Positions 8,769-17,127 are shown, counted from the first letter of the stretch. The stretch: DNA of 53,333 nucleotides from Bradyrhizobium sp. S69 (GCF_009766005.1 NZ_LMUK01000046.1:628073-681405), one strand, 5' to 3'. The notes: a model not told the origin generated them from the letters alone. Made by a program: numbers and translations.

Positions 8769-9980
8769 GTGAGCCGCATCAATTCGATCCGGGGCGTGTT
8801 GGCGATATCCGCGCTGGTGGCGACAGCGCCGGCGTGGGCGCAAAAAGCCTACGGCCCCGGCGTCAGCGATACCGAGATCAATCTCGGACAGTCGACACCG
8901 CTCAGCGGTCCGGCCTCGTCTTTCGGCGCCGGCGCCGGGCGCGCCGTGGTCGGCTATTTCGACATGCTCAATCAGCAGGGCGGGATCAACGGCCGCAAGA
9001 TCAAGTTCACGCAACTGGACAACGCCTACAGCGCCCCCAAGGCCGTCGAGCAGTCGCGCAAGCTGGTCGAGGACATCGGCGTGCTCGCCGAGATCGGCAC
9101 CATCGGAACGGCTCCGAATGTCGCGATCCAGAAATATCTGAACGGCAAGCAGGTTCCGCAGCTGTTCATCACGGCGGGCGGGCGGCGCTTCAACGATCCG
9201 AAGAATTTCCCCTGGACCATCCCGCTCTATCCGGACTTCGAAACCGAAGGCCGCGTGATCGCAAAGTACATCCTGAAGACCAAGCCGGACGCCAGGATCG
9301 GCGTGCTTTACCAGAACGACGACTTCGGCAGGGATTATCTGAGAGGTTTGCGCGCCGGGCTCGGTGCCAAGGCCTCGCAGATCATCGCCGAGGCGTCCTA
9401 TGAAATCGCCGATCCGACCATCGACTCCCAGATCGTTCAGCTCAAATCGGCCGGGATCGACACGTTGATCGAGCAATCCTCCGCCAAGGCCACGGCGCAA
9501 TCGATCCGCAAGGTCCACGAACTGAACTGGACCCCGCTTCACGTCATCGGCGGTTCGGCGGCATCGCTCGAAACCGTGCTGAAACCCGCAGGCCTCGAAG
9601 CGTCGAAAGGATTGGTCACGACGCAATTCCTCAAGCAGCCGGGTGACCCCGCCTGGAGCGATGACGCGGAAGTGAGGGCATACAAGGACTTTCTCGCGAA
9701 GTACGCGCCCTCGGCCAATCCGGACGACTATTCCGTGCTGGTCGCCTATATGAACGTGCAGGCCGCGGCCCTCGTGCTGACCCGTTGTGGCGACCAGCTC
9801 ACAGGAGCGTCCCTGATCCACCAGGCAACCTCGCTGCACGGCGAACGTCTTCCCATGATGCTTCCGGGCGTATCGATCAGCATCAAACCCGACGATTACA
9901 CGCCGTTCAAGACGCTGCGGATCGCGACATTCGATGGCGCGAGCTGGCGGCTGGCGGATGATTTATTGTCGGCCGAATGA
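8769..9980 (+). CDS. Periplasmic Liv-type ABC transporter substrate-binding protein
   Basis: Exported binding protein of the branched-chain amino acid (Peripla_BP_6/LivK) family, 403 residues. A GTG start at 8769 follows GGGAGGAAC. The signal peptide runs to a cleavage site after APAWA. The mature part has the family opening GVSDTEINLGQSTPLSGPAS and the lobe segment IGVLYQNDDFGRDYLRG. In alpha-proteobacterial catabolic clusters such proteins often bind aromatic, alicyclic or terpenoid acids rather than amino acids. No permease or ATPase gene adjoins it, so it must work with a transporter encoded elsewhere or have a sensory role. It lies 32 bases after the dehydrogenase and is probably co-transcribed with it. 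Confidence 0.9.
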   Translation: MSRINSIRGVLAISALVATAPAWAQKAYGPGVSDTEINLGQSTPLSGPASSFGAGAGRAVVGYFDMLNQQGGINGRKIKFTQLDNAYSAPKAVEQSRKLVEDIGVLAEIGTIGTAPNVAIQKYLNGKQVPQLFITAGGRRFNDPKNFPWTIPLYPDFETEGRVIAKYILKTKPDARIGVLYQNDDFGRDYLRGLRAGLGAKASQIIAEASYEIADPTIDSQIVQLKSAGIDTLIEQSSAKATAQSIRKVHELNWTPLHVIGGSAASLETVLKPAGLEASKGLVTTQFLKQPGDPAWSDDAEVRAYKDFLAKYAPSANPDDYSVLVAYMNVQAAALVLTRCGDQLTGASLIHQATSLHGERLPMMLPGVSISIKPDDYTPFKTLRIATFDGASWRLADDLLSAE

Positions 9981-10051
9981 TTCTTTGCTGCGGAGAACAT
10001 CTTTTTTGCTGATGCGCTGATCGTCCATAAAAAATTTCAGGGAGAGATAGC

Positions 10052-11302
10052 ATGCAGGATCCCCTCGTCGATGAAGCGATCGCCAGCCACAAGACCTATG
10101 GCAGCCTTGAAGGGCAGCACGCGCTGTTCTCGATGCTGCGCCGCGACGACCCGGTACATTGGACCGAGCCAAGCGGCTACCGCCCGTTCTGGACCATCTC
10201 GAAGCACCGGGACGTCATGGAGATCGAGAAGCAGAACGACAAATTCATCAACGCGCCACGGACCAAGCTGCTCTCGATCGATTTCGAATCGAAAGTAAAG
10301 GAAGCGATGGGCGGACGGCCGATGCTGGTCCGCGCCATCAACCAGATGGATAACCCCGATCACGCCAAATACAAGAAACTCACCCACGCCTGGTTTCAGC
10401 CCAAACAGGTACGCCTGCTCGAGGAGAGCATCGGCAAGCTCGCCCGCGAGAGCATCGACCGCATGCTCGCGCATGACGGCGCCTGCGATTTCTACAATGA
10501 CGTCGTGGTGCGGTTTCCGCTTAAAGTAATCATGCTGATCCTCGGTATCCCCGACGAGCACGGCCAGCATCTTCTCGACATCACGCGGGCCTATTTCGGC
10601 GGCGGCGACCCGGAGATGCAGCGCGGCAGCGATTTGATCGGCGCCACCATGGCCTACATGGATTTCTTTCGCGGCATCGCGCGGGAGCGCCGCAATCATC
10701 CCACCAACGACGTCGCAACGCTGATTGCGACCGCCGAGGTCGATGGCAGCCTGATCGGCGAGTTCGAGGCTTCATCCTACTTTGTTGCACTGGCAAGCGC
10801 GGGCCACGACACCACCAGCGCGACGCTGGCCGGTGGCCTGCTCGCTCTGATCCAAAACCCGGACGAAATGCGCAAGCTGAGGGCGAACCCGGATATGATT
10901 CCGGCCGCGGTGGACGAGATGGTCCGCTGGGTTTCGCCCGTAAAGCACTTCTTCAGGACGGCGACCGAGACCTCCACGCTTCGCGGCAAGACCATCCGCC
11001 CGGGCGATCATCTGATGATGGCGTATCCGTCGGCGAACCGCGACGACGAGGCGTTCGAACAGCCGTTCTCCTTCATTGTCGATCGCAATCCAAACCGCCA
11101 TGTCGGCTTCGGCTTCGGCATCCACGCCTGCATCGGTATGTACCTCGCCAAGATCGAGATGGTGATCTTCTTTCGCGAACTGCTGGCGCGGGTCGACGAG
11201 ATCGCCCTCACCGGCGAGCCCGCCTGGATCGAGACCTCGTTTCTGGGAGGCCTCAAGCGATTGCCGATCAGCTTCAAGGCGTCGGAGGCTGCAATGGCGT
11301 GA
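10052..11302 (+). CDS. Cytochrome P450 monooxygenase
   Basis: Soluble bacterial class I P450, 416 residues, inserting one oxygen atom from O2 into its substrate with electrons from a ferredoxin and reductase. The I-helix oxygen-activation motif AGHDTTS is at about 250-256, the ExxR motif is E289-R292 (DEMVRW), and the haem-ligand loop GFGFGIHACIG places Cys360 as the iron ligand. The HAKYKKLTHAWFQPKQV region recalls P450s acting on terpenoids or sterol side chains, but I would not assign a CYP family. GGGAGAG precedes the ATG. No ferredoxin or ferredoxin reductase gene is present in the window. Its place after an acyl-CoA dehydrogenase and a binding protein suggests an entry oxidation for the pathway. 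Confidence 0.94.
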   Translation: MQDPLVDEAIASHKTYGSLEGQHALFSMLRRDDPVHWTEPSGYRPFWTISKHRDVMEIEKQNDKFINAPRTKLLSIDFESKVKEAMGGRPMLVRAINQMDNPDHAKYKKLTHAWFQPKQVRLLEESIGKLARESIDRMLAHDGACDFYNDVVVRFPLKVIMLILGIPDEHGQHLLDITRAYFGGGDPEMQRGSDLIGATMAYMDFFRGIARERRNHPTNDVATLIATAEVDGSLIGEFEASSYFVALASAGHDTTSATLAGGLLALIQNPDEMRKLRANPDMIPAAVDEMVRWVSPVKHFFRTATETSTLRGKTIRPGDHLMMAYPSANRDDEAFEQPFSFIVDRNPNRHVGFGFGIHACIGMYLAKIEMVIFFRELLARVDEIALTGEPAWIETSFLGGLKRLPISFKASEAAMA

Positions 11303-11345
11303 GTGCTCGGCACTCGCTCGCCACGCCGACTTCCACCGAGAGAAT

Positions 11346-12536
11346 TCAGCCGATCACGCGTTCGCGCCGCAGATCGTCGATGCGCTGGCGCGACCATCCC
11401 AGTTCGCTCAGCACGTCGTCGGTATGCTGTCCGGCGACGGGAGGCGGCAAGCCTGCCTGACGCTGTTCGCCATTGATCAGCACCGGGTGGCCCACGGCCT
11501 TGAGGCGCCCGGCGTGCGCGTGGTCGTATTCGACGATCATCCCGCTCGCTGCGGTATGCGGGTGATCGAGCAATTGGGCAAGGGTGTTGATCGGCGAGCA
11601 TGGCACGCCGACAGCGGTGAGCGCATCGTTCCAGTGCTTCACCGAATTGGCCGCCAACGCGGCTTTGACATGGCGCAGCACTTCATCGCGGTGAGTGACG
11701 CGATCCGCATTGGTCCTGAATTTGGGATCATCGGCGAGCGCGTCTAGTCCCGTCACGCCGCAAAACTTCCGCCATAGATTGTCGTTGGCGACGCCGATCA
11801 TGATGGGGCCGTCCGCCGCCTCGAAAGCCTGGTAGGGACAGAGCGATTCATGGCTCGATCCGCATTTCGGCGGTTGCACACCGCGCTCCCAATAGGTCTG
11901 CAGATTATAACCGAGCAGACCCAGCGCGGTCTCGAACAGGGAAACCTGGATGGTGCCGCCCTGCCCCGTCTTCTCGCGGGCGTAAAGCAGCGACAGGATG
12001 CCGCTGAACGCGTGCACGCCGGTCATCTGGTCGATCGGAGAGATCGGACTGCGAATATACCCGCCGTCCTCGTCGCCGGTCATCGACATGATCCCGCAGA
12101 AGGCCTGCAAGATGACGTCGTACCCAGGTGAATTCTTCAGCGGTCCGGAACGGCCAAATCCCGAGATGCTGCAATGGATCAACCGATCGTTGAGCGGCCG
12201 AAGCGTCGCGGCATCGATCCCCAGCCGCTCGGCAACACCGGTGCCGAAACTCTCAATAGCGATATCGGCCGATTTTGCCAGCGCATGAACGATCTCACGC
12301 CCCTTCGCGGTTTTCAGGTCGACGGCGATACTCCGCTTGTTGCGGTTGGCGGAAAGAAAAACGGTTCCGAGGCCCGGAGCCGGGAAAGGCGGCCATCCCC
12401 GCGTTTCGTCGCCGCTGCCGACGGTCTCCACCTTGATGATGTCGGCGCCGAGGTCCCCGAGATATTGCGCGCATAACGGGCCGGCGAGGACCTTGGAAAG
12501 ATCCAACACGCGAATTCCAGCGAGAGGTTTTGCCAC
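11346..12536 (-). CDS. CaiB/BaiF family (class III) CoA-transferase
   Basis: Second class III CoA-transferase of the window, 396 residues. It opens LAGIRVLDLSKVLAGPLCAQ and contains DIIKVETVGSGDETRGWPPF, FLSANRNKRSIAVDLK, the mid-protein LIHCSISGFGRSGP and the PIDQMTGVHAFSGILSL segment, whose Asp fits the family's catalytic aspartate. It differs clearly from the copy at 2315, so the two probably activate different acids or act at different pathway stages. It is convergent with the P450 gene and follows the FadJ-like gene by 68 bases on the same strand, probably in one transcript. A dicarboxylic donor such as succinyl-CoA is common in the family but is not demonstrated here. Confidence 0.9.
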   Translation of the reverse strand: MAKPLAGIRVLDLSKVLAGPLCAQYLGDLGADIIKVETVGSGDETRGWPPFPAPGLGTVFLSANRNKRSIAVDLKTAKGREIVHALAKSADIAIESFGTGVAERLGIDAATLRPLNDRLIHCSISGFGRSGPLKNSPGYDVILQAFCGIMSMTGDEDGGYIRSPISPIDQMTGVHAFSGILSLLYAREKTGQGGTIQVSLFETALGLLGYNLQTYWERGVQPPKCGSSHESLCPYQAFEAADGPIMIGVANDNLWRKFCGVTGLDALADDPKFRTNADRVTHRDEVLRHVKAALAANSVKHWNDALTAVGVPCSPINTLAQLLDHPHTAASGMIVEYDHAHAGRLKAVGHPVLINGEQRQAGLPPPVAGQHTDDVLSELGWSRQRIDDLRRERVIG

Positions 12537-12604
12537 GATCTTGTCCCCGAACGGATTTATTGGCTACGTCGACATGCGACTTGAAAAGGCAGCGGCCACC
12601 GGCC

Positions 12605-13939
12605 TCATAGGAGGTCGGCAGCAAACACACCGCCCAGATAGGCAGGGAAGCCGAACTCCTTCACCAGCAGATAGTCGGCCGCGCGGCGTTCTTCCTCTGA
12701 AAGTTTCGACCGCCATCGTCCCGCCGCTTCATGGACGCCCGCGAGATGCCGCCGCAACGCCCGCTTAGCGTCGGTGGCGGGTTCGGCCTCGAACCAAAAC
12801 GCCTGGTCCGAGACAACGCCATCGAAGGCGGGCCTCTGCAACGAGTCCCTGCGAAAACCGGCGCGGGCCAACGCGGCCGCAAGGACAGCGTTCTCACCTC
12901 TACCGACATCCAGTTCGGCCGAGATCTCCGCCACGGCATGTTCCACCTGCGAACCCACGCCGCCCGCCTTTCGCAGGCGATCGTGGTCGAGCCTGCCGAG
13001 AAACATCGTCCGGATCATGTTGCGCGGTTCGCGCCGCTGAATAAGCCTCGCGAAGATCTGCATCTCGGCGCGGATCGCCTCATCGAATGGCTGCGGCAGC
13101 CCGGTGCCGACACAATCCAAAATAGCCAGCGGCGCCGGATAGTGCCCCAGAGTGTCCGCCAGCACGTCGGCGCGCTTCTTGTCGATGATGGCGGCCACGC
13201 GGTCTGCATCGGCCGGCCGCCAACCCGCGCGGTCCCAGGGCTGCGAAGCCCCCGGATTGCCCAGCACCCATCGCTCCGCCGCGGCGACCTCCTGGCCGGC
13301 GGGAACCAGTTCATCGATCACTCCCGCGGTCACGGCGGCCTGCCCCGTCAATCTGGCCCCTTCGAGCAGCACGGGCAGCGCGGCCTCGACACCGGCGAGC
13401 CGCGGAAGCCGCTGGGTTCCGCCCGCTCCCGGCAACAAGCCGACCAGCGATTCGGGTAGCCCGAATGCCGCGCGTGGATCGTCGGTCATGACGCGGTGAT
13501 GAGCCGCGAGCGCGAGCTCGCCGCCGCCACCGAGCGCCAGTCCGGCGATCGCCGCCGCGACCGGCTTGCCGGCGGTTTCGAGTTTCCGGAACGCCCAACT
13601 CAGGCGAAAGAAATGATCATAGGCCAGTTGGCTGCGCCGGTCGGCAGGCGCGGCCATGATCATGTCGTAGGCGACGCCGAGCTCGGTGAGATCGGCGCCC
13701 GCACAGAACGCCGATGGCTTTCCCGAGCGTACCACCACGCCTCTCACGTCGCTTCCGCTGAGCCATTGGGCGAACATCCCCAATTCCGCAATGGCCGCAT
13801 TGGAGAATAGGTTCATCGCGCGACCCGGCGCATCGAAAACCAGATGCAGAACATCGTTGTTGGAACGCTCGAGCCGGAACTCCTTCAAATCAGCCAACGC
13901 CACTGTCGCATTCTCCGGCTGGATCGGGATTGGCTTCAT
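12605..13939 (-). CDS. FadJ/FadB-like hydratase half, lacking the 3-hydroxyacyl-CoA dehydrogenase domain
   Basis: Crotonase-domain protein of 444 residues. Residues about 20-215 form the hydratase domain with AFCAGADL, AIAGLALGGGGELALAAH and LPESLVGLLPGAGGTQRLPR, placing both catalytic glutamates (E141, E163) as in true enoyl-CoA hydratases. Residues 234-316 match the linker of multifunctional FadB/FadJ: PWDRAGWRP, HYPAPLAILDCV, LPQPFDEAIRAE and RNMIRTMFL. FadJ would next show a Rossmann GxGxxG domain and total about 700 residues; here this is absent. The protein runs only to FGFPAYLGGVFAADLL, which resembles the far C-terminus of FadB/FadJ. It appears to be an internally shortened multifunctional enzyme. 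The ATG at 13939 has no evident Shine-Dalgarno sequence, and a regulon palindrome lies 10 bases upstream. Confidence 0.88.
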   Translation of the reverse strand: MKPIPIQPENATVALADLKEFRLERSNNDVLHLVFDAPGRAMNLFSNAAIAELGMFAQWLSGSDVRGVVVRSGKPSAFCAGADLTELGVAYDMIMAAPADRRSQLAYDHFFRLSWAFRKLETAGKPVAAAIAGLALGGGGELALAAHHRVMTDDPRAAFGLPESLVGLLPGAGGTQRLPRLAGVEAALPVLLEGARLTGQAAVTAGVIDELVPAGQEVAAAERWVLGNPGASQPWDRAGWRPADADRVAAIIDKKRADVLADTLGHYPAPLAILDCVGTGLPQPFDEAIRAEMQIFARLIQRREPRNMIRTMFLGRLDHDRLRKAGGVGSQVEHAVAEISAELDVGRGENAVLAAALARAGFRRDSLQRPAFDGVVSDQAFWFEAEPATDAKRALRRHLAGVHEAAGRWRSKLSEEERRAADYLLVKEFGFPAYLGGVFAADLL

Positions 13940-13948
13940 AGCATATTA

Positions 13949-13960
13949 TGCACTGGTGTA
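13949..13960. promoter_or_regulatory. Shared palindromic operator, site 1
   Basis: TGCACTGGTGTA matches the palindrome TACACTAGTGTA at 10 of 12 positions and lies just upstream of the FadJ-like gene. Five related sites occur at starts of transcription units in this island. The binding protein is probably the MarR regulator at 27777; this is inference. Confidence 0.5.
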
Positions 13961-14020
13961 CTAGTTATGCTAGGATGATTTTGCATCGCTATGGATACCC
14001 TCTGCTGAGATCCCGTGAGT

Positions 14021-14130
14021 CGTCATCCTGAGGTGCGAGCTCTTGCGAGCCTCGAAGGATGGCTGCAAGCACCGAGGTGAGCACCATCCTTCGAGACGCG
14101 GCGAAGACGCCGCTCCTCAGGATGACGTCC
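14021..14130. repeat. Dispersed palindromic repeat, family 1, copy 2
   Basis: Outer arms CGTCATCCTGAGG and CCTCAGGATGACG enclose inner arms CCTCGAAGGATGG and CCATCCTTCGAG. It is the same element as at 2113 and 30836. It fills the intergenic space between the divergent FadJ-like and acyl-CoA dehydrogenase genes, which is unusual for a terminator-like structure because both neighbours point away from it. Confidence 0.8.
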
Positions 14131-14226
14131 GAGGTAGCTTCACAGGCTGTGAGCGGCCAGCGACCTGCAAAATCGGCCGAAATCCCGCCTGATGCGTTGC
14201 ATTTCCGCCAAAGCCGATATACGGTA

Positions 14227-14246
14227 CACTAGTTCACTAGTTTACG
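14227..14246. promoter_or_regulatory. Shared palindromic operator, two overlapping sites (site 2)
   Basis: TACACTAGTTCA (14227-14238) and TTCACTAGTTTA (14235-14246) each match TACACTAGTGTA at 10 of 12 positions and overlap by four bases, 16 bases before the ATG of the badHI-type operon. The position would overlap the promoter or the transcription start and fits repression. Confidence 0.55.
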
Positions 14247-14261
14247 CGGGACTGCCCTGAT

Positions 14262-15434
14262 ATGATCGAGCGCACCCTTTTCCGAGAAGAGCATCAGATA
14301 TTCCGGGAATCGGTGCGGCGCTTTGTCGAGCGGGAAATCGTGCCGTTTCACGCCAAATGGGAAGAAGACGGCATCGTCCCGCGCGATCTCTGGCTCAAGG
14401 CCGGCGCGGAAGGCCTGCTCTGCTGCACCGTTCCGGAGGAATATGGCGGCATGGGCCTCGACTATCTGTTCGACGTGATCGTATTCGAGGAGTTGTGGCG
14501 GTCCGGCGCCAGCGGGCCCGGCTTCCTGATCCACACTGATCTGGTTGCGACCTACCTTCTGTCGTTCGGAACCGACGACCAGAAACGGAAATGGCTTCCG
14601 AAAATGGTGTCCGGCGAAGCGATCGGCTCGCTTGGGATGACCGAGCCGCATGCCGGCAGCGATCTCAAGGCGATCCGGACCCGCGCCGTTCGCGACGGCG
14701 ATGATTTCGTCATCGACGGCCAGAAGGTTTTCATTTCCAACGGTCAGCTCTGCGATTTCGTGGTGCTGGCGACCAAGACCGACGGCAATGCCGGCGCCAA
14801 CGGCGTCACGCTGTTCATCGTCGAGAGCGACCGCCCCGGCTTCAAGCGTGGCCGAAATCTCGAAAAGCTCGGCATGAAGGCCCAGGATACGTCCGAATTA
14901 TTCTTCGACAACATTCGTGTCCCCGCCACCAACATGCTGGGCAAGGAAGGCCGCGGCTTCCCGCTGATGATGACCAAGCTCGCGCAAGAGCGCCTCGCGC
15001 AGGCAATCCGCTCGGCGACGGTTACCGAAACGGTGATCGAGTGGACGGTCGAATACACCTCGCAACGCAGCGCCTTCGGTCAAAAGATCGCGGATTTCCA
15101 GAATACCCAGTTCAAGCTGGCCGACCTCAAGACCAAGGCCACCGTCGCGCGGGTCTATACCGACAAATGCATATCGCTGTTCATGGAGGGAAAGCTCGAT
15201 CCGGTCGATGCGGCGATGGCAAAAATGTTTACCTCGGAGCTGCATTGCGAGGCGGTCGATGAATGCCTGCAACTGTTCGGCGGCTGGGGTTACATGTGGG
15301 AATATCCCATCGCACGCGCCTACGCCGATGCCAGGGTCGTCAAGATTGCGGGCGGCTCGATCGAAATCATGAAGACGATCATCGCCCGGCAGATGTTCGC
15401 GCAGCATGGACATACCCTGGCCAAAAGCGGCTGA
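14262..15434 (+). CDS. Acyl-CoA dehydrogenase, first gene of the BadHI-type operon (AliB-like role proposed)
   Basis: FAD acyl-CoA dehydrogenase of 390 residues. Motifs: GMTEPHAGSDLKAIRTRAVR, DGQKVFISNGQLCDF, QRSAFGQKIADFQNTQFKLA and IAGGSIEIMKTIIARQM. The base fits E243 in AQERLAQAI, the isovaleryl/long-chain type position, because the C-terminal loop has no glutamate before GGS. The operon order is dehydrogenase, BadH-like, BadI-like, dehydrogenase. By analogy with Rhodopseudomonas AliB-BadK-BadH-BadI chemistry, this enzyme could make the cyclohexene-carboxyl-CoA from a ring acyl-CoA. Two overlapping operator palindromes precede the gene. The Shine-Dalgarno sequence is weak (GGGACTG). Family assignment is sure; the alicyclic substrate is inferred from neighbours. 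Confidence 0.92.
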   Translation: MIERTLFREEHQIFRESVRRFVEREIVPFHAKWEEDGIVPRDLWLKAGAEGLLCCTVPEEYGGMGLDYLFDVIVFEELWRSGASGPGFLIHTDLVATYLLSFGTDDQKRKWLPKMVSGEAIGSLGMTEPHAGSDLKAIRTRAVRDGDDFVIDGQKVFISNGQLCDFVVLATKTDGNAGANGVTLFIVESDRPGFKRGRNLEKLGMKAQDTSELFFDNIRVPATNMLGKEGRGFPLMMTKLAQERLAQAIRSATVTETVIEWTVEYTSQRSAFGQKIADFQNTQFKLADLKTKATVARVYTDKCISLFMEGKLDPVDAAMAKMFTSELHCEAVDECLQLFGGWGYMWEYPIARAYADARVVKIAGGSIEIMKTIIARQMFAQHGHTLAKSG

Positions 15435-15511
15435 CCCCTCGCTGGTCGAAGCGGCTGCACCATGCCGTCGCGACGCACCAATCTGCCGGCCTCACGGTCG
15501 GACGCGATAAC

Positions 15512-15547
15512 AAGAAAAACGGCAAGAAAAACAGCGAGAAAAACAGG
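15512..15547. repeat. Three 12-bp tandem repeats before the badH-like gene
   Basis: AAGAAAAACGGC, AAGAAAAACAGC and GAGAAAAACAGG follow each other directly, and the last unit runs into the AGGAGG ribosome-binding site of the gene at 15556. The block is purine-rich on the coding strand and probably unstructured in mRNA, which would favour ribosome loading. Confidence 0.75.
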
Positions 15548-15555
15548 AGGAAATC

Positions 15556-16314
15556 ATGAAAGGCTTATCCGGCAAGGTGGCCATCGTCACCGGCGGCGGC
15601 CAGGGTATCGGGCGTGCCATCACCCTTCGTCTGGCGGAAGAAGGCTGCAAGGTCGCGATTTTCGATATCAAGCCCGAGGCCGGACAGGAGACCGCGAAGC
15701 TGGCACCGCCATCCAGCATCAGCGTCTATGCGGTCGATGTCGGCGATCGCGCCTCCGTCGATCAGGCGGTCGCCAAGGTCGAGGCCGAAATCGGGCCGAT
15801 CTGGGCGCTAGTCAACAATGCCGGCTGGGATCGGCCGATGCCCTTCCTGAAGACCGACAAGGATCTCTGGGACAAGATCATCCGCATCAACCTCTATGGT
15901 CCGCTCAACACCCACCATGCGATTGCGCCGTTGATGGTGGAGCGCGGCGGCGGGCGCATCATCAATATCGCGTCGGATGCTGCCCGCGTCGGCACCAGCG
16001 ACGAGGCGGTTTATTCGGCCTGCAAGGGCGGTCTGATCTCGTTCACCAAATCGATCGCCCGGGAATTGGCCCGCAAGAACGTCCTGCTCAACGCGGTTTG
16101 TCCAGGCCCCACCAATACGCCGATGATGGCGGCGGTGCTGGGCGAAGGTGAACAGGCGGTCAAGTGGAAGGACGCGATGCTTCGCGGCATTCCCTTGAAG
16201 CGAATGGGTGAACCGGAGGACTACGGCGGAATCGTTGCTCTGCTGGCGTCCGACGACGGTAAGTTCATCACCGGCCAGACCATATCGGTCTCCGGCGGCA
16301 TGAACATGATTTAG
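15556..16314 (+). CDS. badH: SDR dehydrogenase, BadH-like (2-hydroxycyclohexanecarboxyl-CoA dehydrogenase type)
   Basis: Short-chain dehydrogenase of 252 residues. The Rossmann motif TGGGQGIG is at 12-19, NNAGWD at 87-92, and the catalytic triad is S140, Y153, K157 in NIASDAARVG...AVYSACKGG. The NNAGWD and NIASDAARVG signatures and the C-terminus FITGQTISVSGGMNM closely follow Rhodopseudomonas BadH, which oxidises 2-hydroxycyclohexane-1-carboxyl-CoA to the 2-keto thioester with NAD. The next gene is BadI-like, 18 bases on, which is the partner that cleaves that product. AGGAGG precedes the ATG. The ring may carry substituents in this organism, for example a branched terpenoid ring, so the gene symbol should be read as homologue, not proven identity. 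Confidence 0.85.
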   Translation: MKGLSGKVAIVTGGGQGIGRAITLRLAEEGCKVAIFDIKPEAGQETAKLAPPSSISVYAVDVGDRASVDQAVAKVEAEIGPIWALVNNAGWDRPMPFLKTDKDLWDKIIRINLYGPLNTHHAIAPLMVERGGGRIINIASDAARVGTSDEAVYSACKGGLISFTKSIARELARKNVLLNAVCPGPTNTPMMAAVLGEGEQAVKWKDAMLRGIPLKRMGEPEDYGGIVALLASDDGKFITGQTISVSGGMNMI

Positions 16315-16332
16315 GCAATGTGAGGTCGAGGC

Positions 16333-17127
16333 ATGTCAGACACAACCAAATTTACCGATGTCATCTATGAAGTGCGTGACCGGGCCGCATGGATCATCAT
16401 CAACCGGCCCAAGGTCTACAACGCCTTCCGTGGCCAGACGCTGGAAGAACTGATTCAAGCGTTCCAGCTCGCCGCGAACGATCGAAAAATTGCGAGCATC
16501 GTGCTGACAGGCGCCGGCGAGAAGGCGTTCTGCACCGGCGGGGATCAATCCGCGCATGAAGGGCAATATGACGGCCGCGGCGTCGTCGGACTGCCGATCG
16601 ACGAACTACAGGGCCTGATCCGCGACGTTCCCAAACCGGTCATTGCCCGGGTCAACGGATTTGCCATCGGCGGCGGCAACGTGCTGGCCACGCTGTGCGA
16701 TCTGACGATCGCGGCTGATACCGCGCAATTTGGTCAGGTTGGACCGAAGGTCGGTTCGGTCGATGCCGGTTGGGGTACCGCTTTCCTGGCGCGCCATGTC
16801 GGCGACAAGAAGGCGCGGGAAATCTGGTTCATCAACGATCGCTATACCGCCGAACAGGCGCGGGAGATGGGCCTCGTCAACAAGGTGGTGCCGGCCGCGG
16901 AGCTCGATGCGGCCGTCAAGGACTGGACCGATAAGCTCGCGCAGCGGTCCCCGACCGCGATTGCGCTGGCGAAGCGATCGTTCAACGCCGACTCCGACAA
17001 CATTCGCGGCATCAGCAATTTCGCCCTGCACGCCGTCAAGATGTTCTACGACACCGCTGAATCAAAAGAAGGCGTCGCGGCCTTCAATGAAAAACGTAAC
17101 CCGGACTTCCATAAATTCACCGACTGA
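16333..17127 (+). CDS. badI: BadI-like 2-ketocyclohexanecarboxyl-CoA hydrolase (ring-opening crotonase)
   Basis: Crotonase-fold hydrolase of 264 residues that opens a beta-keto ring thioester to a linear pimelyl-CoA-type dicarboxylate. Diagnostic BadI/MenB features are visible: AFCTGGDQSAHEGQYDGRG from about residue 66, VGLPIDELQ, FAIGGGNVLATLCDLTI with Asn instead of the hydratase Glu, and FGQVGPKVGSVDAGWGTAFL at 133-152, with Asp144 at the MenB-type position. The pattern of conserved blocks (YEVRDRAAWIIINRP, RDVPKPVIARVNGFAIGGGN) matches Rhodopseudomonas BadI very closely from memory. It sits between the BadH-like gene and an acyl-CoA dehydrogenase, in one operon. MenB (naphthoate synthase) is the alternative, but the neighbourhood argues against it. 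Confidence 0.88.
   Translation: MSDTTKFTDVIYEVRDRAAWIIINRPKVYNAFRGQTLEELIQAFQLAANDRKIASIVLTGAGEKAFCTGGDQSAHEGQYDGRGVVGLPIDELQGLIRDVPKPVIARVNGFAIGGGNVLATLCDLTIAADTAQFGQVGPKVGSVDAGWGTAFLARHVGDKKAREIWFINDRYTAEQAREMGLVNKVVPAAELDAAVKDWTDKLAQRSPTAIALAKRSFNADSDNIRGISNFALHAVKMFYDTAESKEGVAAFNEKRNPDFHKFTD

Noticed and set aside
11301..11315. GAGTGC-TCG-GCACTC hairpin just after the P450 gene as a terminator
   Set aside because: Six-base stem without a T-run and overlapping the stop codon; too weak to call.
16333..17127. MenB (naphthoate synthase) as identity of the BadI-like gene
   Set aside because: The folds are close, but there are no menaquinone genes nearby and the adjacent BadH homologue and acyl-CoA dehydrogenases fit ring opening.
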